DNA from: Pegoplata infirma
Lineage: Eukaryota; Arthropoda; Insecta; Diptera; Anthomyiidae
Length of the DNA: 64,000 nt
Assembly: GCA_963921195.1 (NCBI GenBank)
Contig: OY992537.1
Span: 65,154,040-65,218,039, forward strand
Reading direction: 5' to 3'
Part shown: piece after piece, positions 33,234-44,772 of the stretch
How the letters are laid out: the number at the start of each line of letters is the position of its first letter
Numbering within the stretch: the stretch's first letter is position 1
The notes under the pieces: generated by a model
Databases searched by the model: none
What the model was told of the DNA's origin: nothing
The model's input: only the letters and a program-made list of their open reading frames with translations
Made by a program: the position numbers and the translations under genes

Positions 33234-33249
33234 GGTTTGTCTTGTTATT

Positions 33250-33325
33250 TATTTCATCAATATATTTATTTTTCATTAAATTTTTTTTCATCAAAATTTT
33301 TTTTTCATTAAAACTTTTTTTTCAT
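33250..33325 (-). repeat. T-rich CATCAA simple array
   Basis: Short run of TTTTTTTTCATCAAA-like units directly after the second hammerhead repeat, matching the array before the first one. The hammerhead element may have inserted within such an array. Confidence 0.55.
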
Positions 33326-33642
33326 AAAAATAATCTCGTGAATTCGCGAAAAACCCTTGCCGAAATTTACTCTTTTGCTTATAATTTTTGAACCAATGGA
33401 CCGAGTTTGCTGAATTGCAATACCAACCTGACCACGTAAACGAGCAAACTTCAGGATCCTCCATAAAGTCTTTCAAAAGTGAGCGCATTTTTAACAGACA
33501 GACGGACGGACATCGCTAGATCGTCTTAAAATCGATCGAGGGTCATGAATATATATACTTTATGGGGTCCTAGACCAATATTTCGAGGTGTTACAAACGG
33601 AATGACAACCTTATATGCCCTCTAGAGTGGAGGGTATAAAAA
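33325..33642 (-). repeat. Mini-me-like repeat, variant with different 5' part
   Basis: ACAGACAGACGGACGGACAT, CGCTAGATCGTCTTAAAATC, ACTTTATGGGGTCCTAGACC, CGGAATGACAA and GTGGAGGGTATAAAAA form the conserved end. The upstream part (AATGGACCGAGTTTGCTGAA) differs from variant A and resembles the start of Drosophila copies in layout only. Confidence 0.6.
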
Positions 33643-33664
33643 GTTGTAAAAAATTAAAAGCATG

Positions 33665-34856
33665 TATGTTAGGGCGTCCCGTTAAATTTAAATTTTCGAA
33701 CATAGAGAAACATAGAGGCGAAGGTGAAAGAAAAAATAATATCACTATCTTTTTCTAATTTCTCACACGTACGTTGTCGATGTTAATTCACCACACAATA
33801 CATGTTTACAAGTCGTACTTTGTCAACAAATACATGTATACAAGTTTGACAACTCAATTTTTGACGCCTTCGCCTCTATGTTTCTCTATGTTTTCGAATT
33901 TCATGTCGTTATACCTGTCAAACGATGGCAACGTTAGACCTGATTGTGAGAAAATTTATGAAAAAATTTCGCAAGGTCATCTTCAGTCGGCAACCAGCGG
34001 TCAAAGTTGAAAAAAATGTCGTATTTCGACCAAAATTAATGTCCGAATTTTTAGACCAAGTCCGGCTCAAAAATTCGGAAATTTTGCGTACTTTATTAGA
34101 AAAATATTTTAAAAAAATCCAAAACCGCAATTTTGGTTCACATATGATGATTTTTAAACAAAAAAATAATTTTTTTTTATCCAAATTGGTCTTAAAAGTT
34201 TGAAAATGTGAAGTGTGTTTTCTAAAAAATATTAACAAAATATAAAAATGCTACTTTGGTCCGAAAATTCTGATCTGTGATTTTGGTTCACAGGCGCATT
34301 TTCGGACCAAAATCTTTTTTTTTCAATATTTTTTAGATAACAAAAGTTGGAAAATGTTAAGTGTGTTATCTAAAAAATATTTAAAAAATATAAAAACGAG
34401 ATTTTGGTCCAAAAATGCTGATCTTCGATTTTGGTACACAGATGCTGATCAGCATTTTCGGTCCAAAATCGTGTTTTTATATTTTTTTATATTTTTTTAG
34501 ATAACACACTTAACATTTTCCAACTTTTGAGACCAATTTGGATAAAAAATTAATTTTTATGTTAAAAAATAACCATCTGTGGACTAAAATCGCGGTTTTG
34601 GAATTTTTTAAATTTTTTTCCATTACAGTGCGGCAAATTTCCGAATTTTTGAGCCGGATTTGGTCAAACAATTTGGACATAAATTTTGGTCGAAATACGT
34701 CAATTTTTCTAACTTTGACCGCTGGCTGCCGACTGATGATGACCTTGCAAAGTTTTTTCATAAATTTTCCCACAACCATTTCTAACGTGGCCATCGTTTG
34801 GCAGGTATTACGAGATCAAATTCAAAAATTTAAATTTAGGGAACGCCTAAAGGGTT
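33665..34856. mobile_element. Long foldback element
   Basis: The ends AGGGCGTCCCGTTAAATTTA and TTTAAATTTAGGGAACGCCT are inverted. The arms pair deeply (ACGATGGCAACGTTAGACC, GGTCATCTTCAGTCGGCA, AGCGGTCAAAGTT and complements). Open frames of 92-106 codons on both strands (33918-34238, 34510-34858) are mirror images of the arms, not genes. A hAT-like MITE interrupts the left arm. Confidence 0.75.
33701..33890. mobile_element. hAT-like MITE, 190 bp, TSD TTTTCGAA
   Basis: The 24-bp perfect inverted ends start CATAGAGAAACATAGAGGCG. TTTTCGAA flanks both sides (33693-33700 and 33891-33898). The opposite arm of the enclosing foldback shows the host sequence without it. No coding capacity. Confidence 0.88.
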
Positions 34857-36192
34857 AAAGATATAGGGTAAGTATGTTTTAAAAAAAAGTGGGGTTGAAA
34901 AACTATTGTTCAAAATTGAGATTTAAAATTTAAAACTAAAAAATCGCACATTTAAACACTTTTAAGAATTTTTTCAAGTACGTAAAAAATCAAAAATTGT
35001 AGAACAACAAATTAAAAATTAAATTAAAAAATTAAAAATTAATTATACAATTTTTACGATGTTATAAGAAAAAGAATTTTGAGTGAAGGAACGAGCTTTA
35101 AATGTTTGGAAATTTGATGTCTTTTAAATGGGTTATCAAAAAAAAAACATTAAAATTGTTTAGGAAAGAGTTTTTGAAGGATACTGAAAATTTAAAACTC
35201 CTACCAAGGGTTGGCAACAATGAAAAAAACACAACTCTGTAAAAAAGTTTAGCTTGATTAAGTTAAATTTGCTCTTTTACCACCAGAACAAGAATGGCAA
35301 GAATGAGTCGAATACCCACATGTATTTAGAAACGTTTTTTTTTAAAAGTGCTCTTTTGCCACCAGTACCAGGGCTGGCAAGTAAGACTCTGTGTACCAAA
35401 ATTGTGTTTTTTTATTTTCTAATTTCAGTAAAATATTTTAAGTGAAATCCGCTTGAACCAAGTGTGAGAGTAAGTGTGCGGGAGTCAAAAATTACTCACG
35501 CGCCCTTCTCTAATGTTGATATAAATGGTGTTGTTTGTTTTTTTATGAAAAAGGCCAAAAAATGTCACAATAGGCCACGTTGGCTGTTATAGCAAGACAT
35601 TATAATATGTCATTTATGTTATTAAGAGGCCAACAAACCCCAAACTCTATGTAGATTTTTTATTTTTTGGCATCATCTGCTTTTTATAGAAGTAATAGTC
35701 GTTATTGAAAAATGTTTGTTATATGTCGAAAATTCTTCAATAAATTAAATTTAAAAAAATCTAAAACGTTATAAAGGAGTAAACATAACACGTCTACATC
35801 GATTTTGTAGATGGAGTAAAACTTGGCGTTTTAAAACATTACTCTTATATCCAATAAATTCAATTTTTTAAAACATAAATCTGATATACGATAAATGCAA
35901 ATTTTCTGAAGCAATTAGGCATGATCGATTTATTTTCAGTTGGAAATTAGCATGTCGATTTTGATCGTGTGTGGTACGGCGCACTTATATTACAGCTTAT
36001 TGTATTTGTTGCCGGCAAAAGATGGGACTGAATCTTTAATTTTTTTATACAAAAAATTTCTCTACAAATCTATTTTGTGTGTATATGTTTGTCTCAAAGT
36101 ATTTTTTTGAAAATATCCAACTTTAATTATACTCAAAACTTTTTCTTCTTCTCTACAGTCATTTTTGTTTTTTTTTTTTTTTCATTTCTTCA
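34857..36192. other. No supported gene
   Basis: AT-rich sequence. 35165-35270 (CTACCAAGGGTTGGCAACAA, CACAACTCTGTAAAAAAG) resembles 28665-28730 in the foldback at 26383-29035. A splice-acceptor-like TTCTAATTTCAG at 35422-35433 leads into no open frame. Confidence 0.4.
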
Positions 36193-36413
36193 TTATTCCT
36201 TAATATGTTTAATAACCCAAAATGTTTGGTTGGTTAGAACATATTGACCATAATGAAATTTTTGCTTATAATATTTACCGCAACCCAGACAACATGATGA
36301 TACTTTATGCATATAGAATGTTGACCTGTAATTATAGAGAAAAGCATCTTTAACATCATCACATCCTATAAATAGTTTGGTATAGTTGTAGTCAAGAACA
36401 AAATGTCTAAAAC
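36193..36413 (-). other. Possible terminal exon, unrecognised
   Basis: On the minus strand TTTTGTTTTAG is followed by an open frame beginning HFVLDYNYTKLFIGCDDVKD and ending TFWVIKHIKE, with a stop at 36193. Its codon use is richer than the surroundings, it has a CCLGCG cluster, and an A run follows the stop. It could be the last exon of an unseen gene or a retrocopy end. No family recognised; no upstream exon found nearby. Confidence 0.25.
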
Positions 36414-36979
36414 AAAAGGTAACAACTGTTAACAAAATCTACTTATGTTTTTATTTTTAGACAAATTATACATAATAGTTTTTCTGTTTTATTTTTTGTT
36501 TCTGTTTTTGGTAAATGTATTTTCAAAAGAAAAGAAAAAGAACAAGTGAAAATGCTATAGTCGGTTGTGTAGAAAGAAAAATACCCTTTACAATTCTTTC
36601 TTAATTCCTTAGAACTTTTCAGATATGTTTTTTTAAATGTTTTTAATTTTAATTTGTCTGTTTTTTTTAGAAATTTTCATCTTTATATTTTATCTGATTC
36701 TTTTAGGCATTTGTCTGATTTTCCAAAATTAATGTGATTTTTTTTAATTTTTTTTTTAATTTCACTTTGAATTTTTTTGGTTTTCACAGATTATCAATTT
36801 TTTTTTTTTTTTGTAATTTTCCGATTTTTAAACATCCCAGCAAAATTTTCGGTTACCAAGAACCAATTGTGGAACAACTTATACTTTCCTAGAATATGTT
36901 CTAATTCTTGAGCAACACCGATTCTTTTTACAAAGGGATTGTCCCAAGAGCAACAGGTGTTTGTAAGCAAAATTATATA
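36414..36979. other. No gene seen
   Basis: T-rich sequence. CCCAGCAAAATTTTCGGTTA at 36837 has a CCCAGC-type terminus but no matching partner end was found. Confidence 0.4.
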
Positions 36980-37625
36980 TAAGCTAACAATTAACGAAAA
37001 AGGAAACAAGAATTACTATTTTCATTTTCTTGAAACCAAAAATTTTAATAACTTGGGTTTGTAACTTGGATAATAATTCACCTCGTGGTGAATAAAACCG
37101 TTTTTCACCAGCTGGTAAATAAAAAGTAACAAAATTATTTTCAAGAAAAACATTTTTTTTTTTCATAAATTTTTTTTTTTTCATAAATTTTTTTTTTTTT
37201 CATAAATTTTTTTTCCATCAAATTTGTTTTTCCATAATTTTTTTTTTTCATTTTTTTTTTTTTATCAATTTTTTTTTTCATCAATTTTTTCTCATCAAAT
37301 TTTTTTTTCATCAAATTTTTTTTTCATCAAAAATTTTTTTCATAATTTTTTTTGTTTTTCCATCAATTTTTTTTGTTCATCGAATTTTTTTTCATCAATT
37401 TTTTTTTTCATAATTTTTTTTTTTTAATCATATTTTTTTCATAATTTTTTTTTATCAAATTTTTTATTATCATTTTTTTCCTCCACAAAAAAATGTTTTT
37501 TATCATCAATTTTGTTTTACATCAAAATATTTTTCTTTTCATCAAAAAAATTCATCAAAAAGTTTTACTCATCAACATTTTTTTTCACCAAAAATTTTGG
37601 GATCATTAAATTTTTTTTAACATTA
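36980..37625 (-). repeat. T-rich CATCAAA array with palindromic flank, reversed
   Basis: From left: TAAGCTAACAATTAACGAAA, TTCACCTCGTGGTGAATAAA, TTTTTCACCAGCTGGTAAAT, then about 470 bp of TTTTTTTTCATCAAA units ending CACCAAAAATTTTGGGATCA. It is a reversed complete copy of the family at 22425-23560, with the AATT target of the 23319 MITE still empty. Confidence 0.75.
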
Positions 37626-37668
37626 TTTTGTTTTTTCTTTATATTAGTAAATTTTGAAGCATTTAGCG

Positions 37669-38660
37669 CAATGGTTCTCAAACGGTGGGTCGCGACCCCC
37701 TAGGGGGCCGCGAAAGAGTTTCAGGGGCGTCGCGAACAAAAAAACCTTAAACCTTAAATTTTGGTAAATTTAAAACATATTTTTTTTGTTGTATTATAAA
37801 AATATACAAATCCTTTTATTAATGAAAAAATAAAAATCCATCACTTAAGGTCCCTCCGTAATCTTTGTGCAGTTGTTAATTTATCGGGATGCCCAACACT
37901 TTTTTGTGAAGTGTTTTGGCTGAATCTGGGATCTGACAGTTGGTTTTCTATAAACTTTTCGATGCTGATTCCGAATCTGGATTCTAAATTTTTCTAGTAC
38001 GCTAGACTTTTGAGAAAGTTAAAGGCAAAGCTCACAAAAACGTATTCTTGTACATTTTAAAGAGTTTTGTTAGTTTTTTTGAATCTAACCATATTTTTCG
38101 ATTTACTTTTTCATGCTGATTTCAAATCTGGATCCGAATAACGGATCTAGATTCGTGATCGAATAAAATTTCGATCAATATCAAACATTGGTACATAATT
38201 TTGAAAAAAGAACAATACTTTCTCCAAATTGGACTTTAAATGATTTCTTGGTAAACATTTCTTCATTTCTGATCAGGTTTAACTGTTTCTCTTTTATTTT
38301 CGGAAATAAAAAATCGATAAAGATAGTAAGTTTCAATATAAAATGCCGCAGTTCGGGACCTGGTTTAAAAATTTTTGAGAAAATTGTTAAAGTTCACAAA
38401 AATTGTGTTTTATTTTTATTTTTTAGAAGTTTTTTACTTGAAATTTGTGGTATGCGTCTAGGATCTGACCACAAGGTTTCGATTAAGCTTTCAAAGCTGT
38501 TTCTGAATTTGATTTCCAAATTTTTCCATTACTTCAGCTTTTTGAAAAAACTGATGTCAAAGTTCACCTTAATAATTTTTATTTTTTTTATGATGGGGGG
38601 TCGCGAAGAATTTGAAATATTGAAAAGGGGTCGCAAAGCAAAAGTTAGTGAGAAGCTCTG
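37669..38660. mobile_element. hAT-like element, 992 bp, TSD ATTTAGCG
   Basis: The left end is CAATGGTTCTCAAACGGTGG followed by GTCGCGACCCCCTAGGGGG; the right end is GTTAGTGAGAAGCTCTG. ATTTAGCG flanks both (37661-37668, 38661-38668). CA-TGGTTCTCA termini followed by GGTCGCGACCC are typical of a widespread hAT group. The 157-codon frame at 38188-38661 shows no transposase motif. A second copy is at 53572-54504. Confidence 0.88.
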
Positions 38661-38668
38661 ATTTAGCG

Positions 38669-40599
38669 CATGTCGCACGAGTTTTTAACCTTTAACAACC
38701 CCTAATGAAATTATATGTGATAAATATTTGTAGAACTCTGTGTTTAATATTTGTAACATGACCCCTTGAAATGTCAGTTAGAGGGTTAATATATTCTAGG
38801 AAAAGAACCGCCAAACAATTTCATTGACAACATTCAACCATATTTTAAAGCTCGGATGTACATTTATTATAGTTTCTTTTGCCGTTTTCCAAACGTTTTT
38901 GACAAAAAATGAAAAACTTCAGTGGGCCATAAAATATTAATTCGGAATAACTTTGCGAAACCTTTTCATTTGGCATTGTAGCCACTTAGGCTCATTTTTC
39001 TTGTTGCACTGTGTAATTAAATGATAACAATGCAACCCTGCCAATGCAAAATTATTATTTTTTTTGCAATTTTTAGCTATTTTTGCAATTTTTGAAGAGT
39101 TGCAATATGCGAATTCGGCACAACTGAACATAACACTATTTATACCAGAGGAATTTAAGTTTTCATGGATAAATTTTGATTTGCAGCAGCGATTTTAATT
39201 TGTGTTATACAGGAAAGACAAAAAGCTATAAGTTTTCAAGTCGTTTTCCACGATCTTATAATCTTATCAAAAACCCGATTCCGACTGACCAGATCCACTT
39301 AACCCGTATTAAGGTCTACAAAAAATATATCAATGTGTTTCATACGGACTAAAATAATTTATACCCCTATCATTTTGTAGAGGCTATAAAAACTAGAAAT
39401 ATTAGAACGTCTGGTGTGTGGTTTAAATCAACAACATTAAAACATACAAACAGAAGTACCTGAAAACACACTATGGTTAAAAAATATTTAATCTACGGAG
39501 AAAAGAGACAGTTTAGGACTGGTCCTAGACTCGTATTTTTACTTGAAAAGGAAATATCACTTTAACATTGCACTGTCCTAAGTTGAAGTTAATTGACACC
39601 TTAAGAACTAGTCAAGATCAGATCTTCTGCGTAATTTATACATTTGTAAATACCAAAAGAGCTCATTGTACCAATTCTGTGATCAGTCCCCCTTTAATGA
39701 CTAGTAGAATTGATATTTTTTAGATCAAATAGCGTTGTATAGTCAATTAATTTTACAAGGCGTATCTAATAAATAAGGCTGCTGAGCCCCTTGTCTTTAA
39801 TCATAGAGTTATTTTTTATAACCGTAAACGTTTATGTAAAATCATAATTTGTTATAATTTTAGATCACTCTGAAAGAATTTCGTTAATTTTTTGATGAAA
39901 CATTTCATTGCAAGAATGAAAATGTTCATACGTTTAATAAAAAAGTTTTATATAAGAAAATTCATAAAATTAATGATTTTTTTCATATATGCAATGAAGT
40001 TGTTCATTAATTTTATAAAAAAATCATAGCCATTATGACCGAATCATCAATCTTATGAAAAAATCATTGGCTCATTATGACCATTATTTTTTTTCTGTGC
40101 AAAGTGTATACTATTTAACCTAACTTTTTTGTTCTCTTTCCAACAAAGTGTGGTTATGATGTTTTTATACTTCTACTTGGTTTTGGTTGTTTCAAAAAAA
40201 AAAAGTAGCTTTATTTTAGTTGTTTTGTTCTTAAATAGTTAACTAGTCCATAAGCTACTTTTCTACTTGTGCCACCAGTACTATTTCTACAACGAGTAGA
40301 AGCACTACTTTACAAACATTTCCGGTGAATGCTTTTCTGTTGTTGGAAGTAATTATTTACCTAACGAAAAGTAAAAGTCCTTTTTATTCTAAATGTTCTC
40401 AGGTGTTTTTATGTTTAATTTCATTTTTGTTTTCTTATTTTTCGTTTTTTTTTGGGTGGTCTATAAGACTTTTTGTATTTTGTTCGCATTTCTACACTAT
40501 TTTCAATTCAAATTATAAAAGCTTAAATTTTTAAAGATTTTAGAAGAGGAACATTTTTTTCAGAATCGGTATTTGTTGTACATTACAGTGGAGTTTTTT
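38669..40599. other. No supported gene
   Basis: 39103-39390 has a weak mini-me-like layout (AATTCGGCACAACTG ... GTAGAGGCTATAAAA). 39860-40090 is rich in CATTA/ATGAA motifs and may be a decayed MITE. 40195-40320 has AAGTAGCTT/AAGCTACTT inverted words. No credible exon found. Confidence 0.4.
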
Positions 40600-42010
40600 G
40601 TCAACTTTTGATTTTCAAAAGTGTCCGAAAAAACTTTTATTCTAGTGGACCTAAAAAATATGTGGTACAAATTTGAGGTCAATCGGATTAAACTAACCCG
40701 TGGCGCCAGACGACCAACATTTTGGTTTTTTTAAAAATAAATAAAAAAGATTTAAAAAAACATGCCTCTCATATTTTATTAACAAATTTTTAAAATCGGT
40801 CGAACGGTTTTTGAGATATCGCTATTTGAAATTCGCTAAAAATTAAAAATTTTTCCTACGTTCCATAAATATTTGAAAAAATCTCAAAATTTCTTTCCCT
40901 TTACCCTTTCATAGAGCTTGAGACAATATTTCATTTAAACCTAAATTGGGCAAAATCCGCTCAAATTAAGTTTAAATGAAAGTTTGTTTCCTGTCAACGG
41001 AAACAAAATTTTGAGAATTTTTTTCCAAAAAATTTCTTCTTTATATTTGGAAATTTTTTGACAAATTTCAAATGATGATAACTCGAAAACCTCTCGACCG
41101 ATTTGAGATATTTTTTGATGTTCGTATTCAGCATACGAAAATTAATAAAAATATGTATCGCGAGATATTTTGTATTTTTATACCCTCCACTTAGTGAAAG
41201 AGGGTATATATAAGTTTGTCATTCCGTTTGTAACTCATCAAAATATCGATCTGGGACCCCATAAAGTATATATATTCATGATGCCCGATCGATTTTAAGA
41301 CATTCTAGCAATGTCCGTCTGTCCGTCTGTCCGTCTGTCCGTCTGTCCGTCTGTCCGTCTGTTCGTCTGTCCGTCTGTCCGTCTGTCCGTCTGTCCGTTT
41401 GTCCGTCTGTCCGTCTGTCTGTGGAAAATGCTGTCGCGGACAAAATATTGCACAGAGATGACTGAAACTTAACATATTTATTGGAAGTTCTCCCAAGAAG
41501 TTTGGTATTGCATTTGAGCGATATCGGTTCAGCGGTTCAAAAGTTATGAACGAAAATGTAAGTACACCTCAAAAATTTCTGTACATTCAACATAACCTAA
41601 AAAACCAAAATGCATTTATTCGGCTTCTGGTTGACATATGTGAACATAATTGAACACCAAATGGTATTTTAACAAGTACTAACATATTTTTTGACAAAAA
41701 AAAGAAAAAAATCGCGGATTTTTTTTTACCAAAATTTTTTTTCGCGGAAATTTTTTTTTCAAAAAAATTTTTTTTTCCATAAGTAATTTCCTTTTAAATA
41801 AAGTTTTTTGCAATAATCTTTTTGAAATTGTGGAGGGTATCACTACATTCCGCAAGGCCAAATTTAACTTTTTTACTTGTTGTTTTTCAAAAATCCAAAG
41901 TTTTGATCAAATTTTGATCAAAGGGAGCCACGGGTTAAAATAATCGGATTTGGGTCAGATTAAGTTTAAATTAAAGATTGTGTCAAGCTCTATAAAAGGG
42001 CCAAGGGCAA
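40600..42010. mobile_element. Foldback element split by a mini-me-like repeat
   Basis: Sequence near 40680-40985 (ACCCGTGGC, CATAGAGCTTGAGACAAT, TTAAGTTTAAATGAAA) recurs inverted near 41880-42005 (GCCACGGGT, ATTGTGTCAAGCTCTATA). The mini-me-like repeat 41168-41880 lies between the arms. The ends were not resolved. Confidence 0.55.
41168..41880 (+). repeat. Full-length mini-me-like repeat with long GTCY run
   Basis: It begins TTTTTATACCCTCCACTTAG with a local hairpin (CCCTCCAC...GAGGG), then ACCCCATAAAGTATATATAT and a GTCCGTCT microsatellite of about 110 bp (41311-41424). It ends TGGAGGGTATCACTACATTC then CAAATTTAACTTTTTTACTT. This is the longest GTCY run in the window. Confidence 0.7.
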
Positions 42011-43019
42011 GAAACTAAGATAGATAAAACATTCATTAGAAACTTCAACAAATCTGAAAAAAATACAATTGGAAATGGTATTCTATAATTCATTTATTTC
42101 ATTCATGCTGTTGTTCATCTGTCATTAGCTAAATTAGGTTTTAACTTTACTTTTTTTCTACCTCACTTATATTTTTCTTTTATATGTTTATTTTGCTGGT
42201 CTTTGCTTGAGTAAATTTAATATACTTTCAAAAAAAAAAAATGTCTTTTGCTGTGTAAAAATTTCTTTGTCAATATTTCTTTTGACCTAAAAAGGACATA
42301 ATTTTTTTAATAAGAAAGATTTTATAACCTTTGACATTTTAATTTTTATTAGCTTGAATTAACTAATACAGCTGTGCTTTACTTTATTTAAGTACGATAT
42401 TTAAAATTAAAATAATTAAAATTTTATAGACAACGTATTTAATTTTTGTTGATTATGTTGAAAAACATAAGAATTTGAGATGTCCGAGACACTTAAAATT
42501 ATTTCGTATAAAAAAATTCTTAAATTCTAAAAAATTTTGCGTAAAAAAAATTCTAAGATTCTAAATAATTTTCGTATGGAAAAATTTATGATTCTAGACA
42601 TAAGTAGGAAAAATTCTGCGACCTTTTTCTGTATAGAATAGTTTTCAAGCTTTGAGATTTTTTTCTTAAAAATTACTGCGAATTTTATACTCTTGACCAA
42701 AACATTAAATCATGATAATGTTTTGCGGAAGATTTGGGTGTACTATTTGCCAAAGCAAACTTTTTTTAGAAAAAATAATGTTATATTACTTTGCTATTCC
42801 ATGCAAAACGAATTGAAATATCAAACGAGGAGCCTATTAAAAAACCAAAAGAGCTTTACTTTTCGTAAGTGAGTGCAAAAATAACTGCAAAAAAATGTTT
42901 TTACATTTTGGAGAGTATGAAAGATTCAGCACCAAAGAATATAACACTCTCACTTGTTTTATGTACATTTGATAAACAAATGGAAAATTTTTATGCGAAA
43001 AGCTTAGACTTGGTGAATG
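42011..43019. other. Repeat debris, no gene
   Basis: 42480-42660 holds a few decayed units of the 35-bp minisatellite (AAAATTCTAAGATTCTAAAT). 42660-42960 shares blocks, inverted, with 49070-49400 (CATGATAATGTTTTGC and complement) and ends in a decayed mini-me hairpin, GATTCAGCACCAAAGAAT. Confidence 0.45.
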
Positions 43020-43627
43020 AGTAGTTTTGATAAAAAAATATTTTTTTTCACGAAAAACTATGTTAAAAAAAATTTAATGAACCCAAATTTTTTGGTGAAA
43101 AAAGATTTTGATGAAAAAAGTTTTTGATGAATTTATTTGATGAAAAGAAAAATTTTTTGATGTAAAAAAAAAGTATATGAAAAAAAAAATTTTTGGTGAG
43201 AAAAAAATTGATAAAAATATTGATAAAAAAATTTGATGAAAAAAAATTGATGAAAAAAAAATTGATGAAAAAAAATGATAAAAAAAATTATGAAAAAAAA
43301 ATAATAAAAAAAAAAATTTATGACAAAAATTTATGAAAAAATAAAATTTGATGACAAAATAAAATTTGATGAAAAAAAAAATTGATTAAAAAAAATAAAA
43401 TATAAAAAAAAATGATGAAAAAAAAATTCTATAAAAATAAAAAATTTCATGAAAAAAAGTTTGTTATAAAAAAAAAAAATTCGATGAAAAAAAAAAAATT
43501 TATAAAAAAAAAAAATTGATGAAAAAAAAAAATTTATACAAAAAAATTTGATGAAAAAAAAATTTGATGAAAAAAAAATTGATGAAAAAAAATGTTATGA
43601 AAAATTTTTTTTTTTTTTTGAAAAATA

Positions 43628-43800
43628 CACTCTAATTAAAATGATTTCAGTTTCCTACTATAAATTGGGTAAATTTACACAAAATGTGTAGTTTTACCAA
43701 AAAATTAGTGGAAATTTACATATTAATAGTAGTATATTATTTGAATTTGTTGAAATTTACCCAATTTATAGTAGGAAACTAGACTCATTTGTTTAGAGTG
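43628..43800. mobile_element. Tc1/mariner-like MITE, 173 bp, TSD TA (copy 1)
   Basis: Inverted ends CACTCTAATTAAAATGA and its approximate complement ending TTTAGAGTG, flanked by TA. The inner arms CCTACTATAAATTGGGTAAA pair across the element. Removing it restores GAAAAATAATTATGTTAC, as found at 46895-46915 in reverse. Confidence 0.88.
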
Positions 43801-43867
43801 TAATTATGTTACTTTTTATTCACCAGCTGATGAAAAACGGGTTTATTCACCACGAGGGGAATTATTA

Positions 43868-44673
43868 GGTACTGCGCAATAACTCCCAAATGAAATAACT
43901 CCCACAAAAAAAATGAAACAACTCCCAAAAATTTTACATACGATTTGGGACTTATTTCATTATGAAATTAGTCCCATTGTAGTGGGACTTATTGCACAAA
44001 TTTTGTTGGGATTTATTTCATTATGAAATAACTTCCAAATGAAAAAAACCCCAACAAAAAATAGATTGGGAGTTATTTCATTTCTTGTTAAGCATTGGGA
44101 GTTATTTCATCAATGGTGGGACTTATTTCATTTTATTTGAAAACAATATACACCTCTGTGAAATTGTTTTTTTTTTTTTTCTTAAAAGTTTTTCTGCGTA
44201 GCCGGCCTTCGGCCGGGCTTAGGGATTACAAAATCCATGCATTAAACCCACTCTCTCCACAAAGCAAAGTTTTCTAGGGTAGCAGGCCTTTACGCTATGA
44301 TATTTGTTATGCCTCAAAAAAGCCTGATAACCAAAATAGCTTTGGTTTGCAGAGAGGGTGGGTTTAATGCATGGAGTATGTAATCCCTAAGCCCGGCCGA
44401 AGGCCGGCTACGCAGAATACCTTTATTACAAAAAAAACAATGGGAACTTATTTCATTTTCTTTGGCACTTATTTCATTGGGAGTTCTTTCATTTTTTTTG
44501 GGAGTTATTATTTTGATTTTAAATAACTCCCAAATATTGGGACATATTTCATTTTTTCTTTGGGAGTTATTTCATTTTTTAAAGTGTGGAGTTAATTAAT
44601 TTTTCTTGGAACTTATTTCATTGGGAATTATTTCATTGGGACTTATTTCATTTGGGAGTTATTGCGCAGTACC
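43868..44673. mobile_element. MULE-like element, 806 bp, TSD GAATTATTA
   Basis: Perfect 20-bp inverted ends GGTACTGCGCAATAACTCCC are flanked by the 9-bp duplication GAATTATTA (43859-43867, 44674-44682). The arms repeat AATGAAATAACTCCCAA many times in both orientations. A 9-bp target is typical of Mutator-like elements. A GC-rich element is nested at 44194-44415. No transposase frame. Confidence 0.85.
44194..44415. mobile_element. GC-rich inverted-repeat element, 222 bp
   Basis: The ends are CTGCGTAGCCGGCCTTCGGC and its complement, and the inverted match continues through GGGCTTAGGGATTAC for 36 bp. A second inverted pair, TGCATTAAACCCA, lies inside. CCGGC-CTTCG-GCCGG forms a stable terminal hairpin. 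It is strikingly GC-rich against an AT-rich surround. No clear target duplication. Confidence 0.75.
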
Positions 44674-44772
44674 GAATTATTATTCAAGTTACAAACCCAA
44701 GTTGTTAAAATTTTTGTTTTAAGAAAATGAAAATAGTAATTCTTGTTTTCTTTTTCGTTAATTGTTAGCTTA

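Larger units (their letters stand above)
29145..33247 (-). mobile_element. Retrozyme/Penelope-like element with hammerhead direct repeats
   Basis: Direct repeats of about 119 bp lie at 29145-29262 and 33129-33247, starting GCAGAAGAAAAATTG and ending GTCGGTTTGTCTTGTT, with about one difference. Each encodes a hammerhead-like ribozyme on the minus strand. The interval holds a hAT-like insertion (29331-31479) and a foldback insertion (31537-32877). Removing both with their target duplications, and one 39-bp duplicate, leaves a 443-bp period. A partial copy at 46471-46694 shows the same interior without the insertions. Tandem direct repeats bearing type I hammerheads with very short stem III are known from Penelope-like elements and animal retrozymes; there is no coding frame, so it would be non-autonomous. 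The assignment is inference from this architecture. Confidence 0.7.

Noticed and set aside
33918..34858. Overlapping frames of 92-106 codons on both strands
   Set aside because: They are mirror-image readings of the arms of one palindromic element, so their similarity to each other is not evidence of coding.
38188..38661. 157-codon plus-strand frame as a possible transposase
   Set aside because: It lies inside a 992-bp hAT-like element but shows no hAT motif and is rich in low-complexity Phe/Lys/Ser text; the sister copy at 53572-54504 does not keep it.
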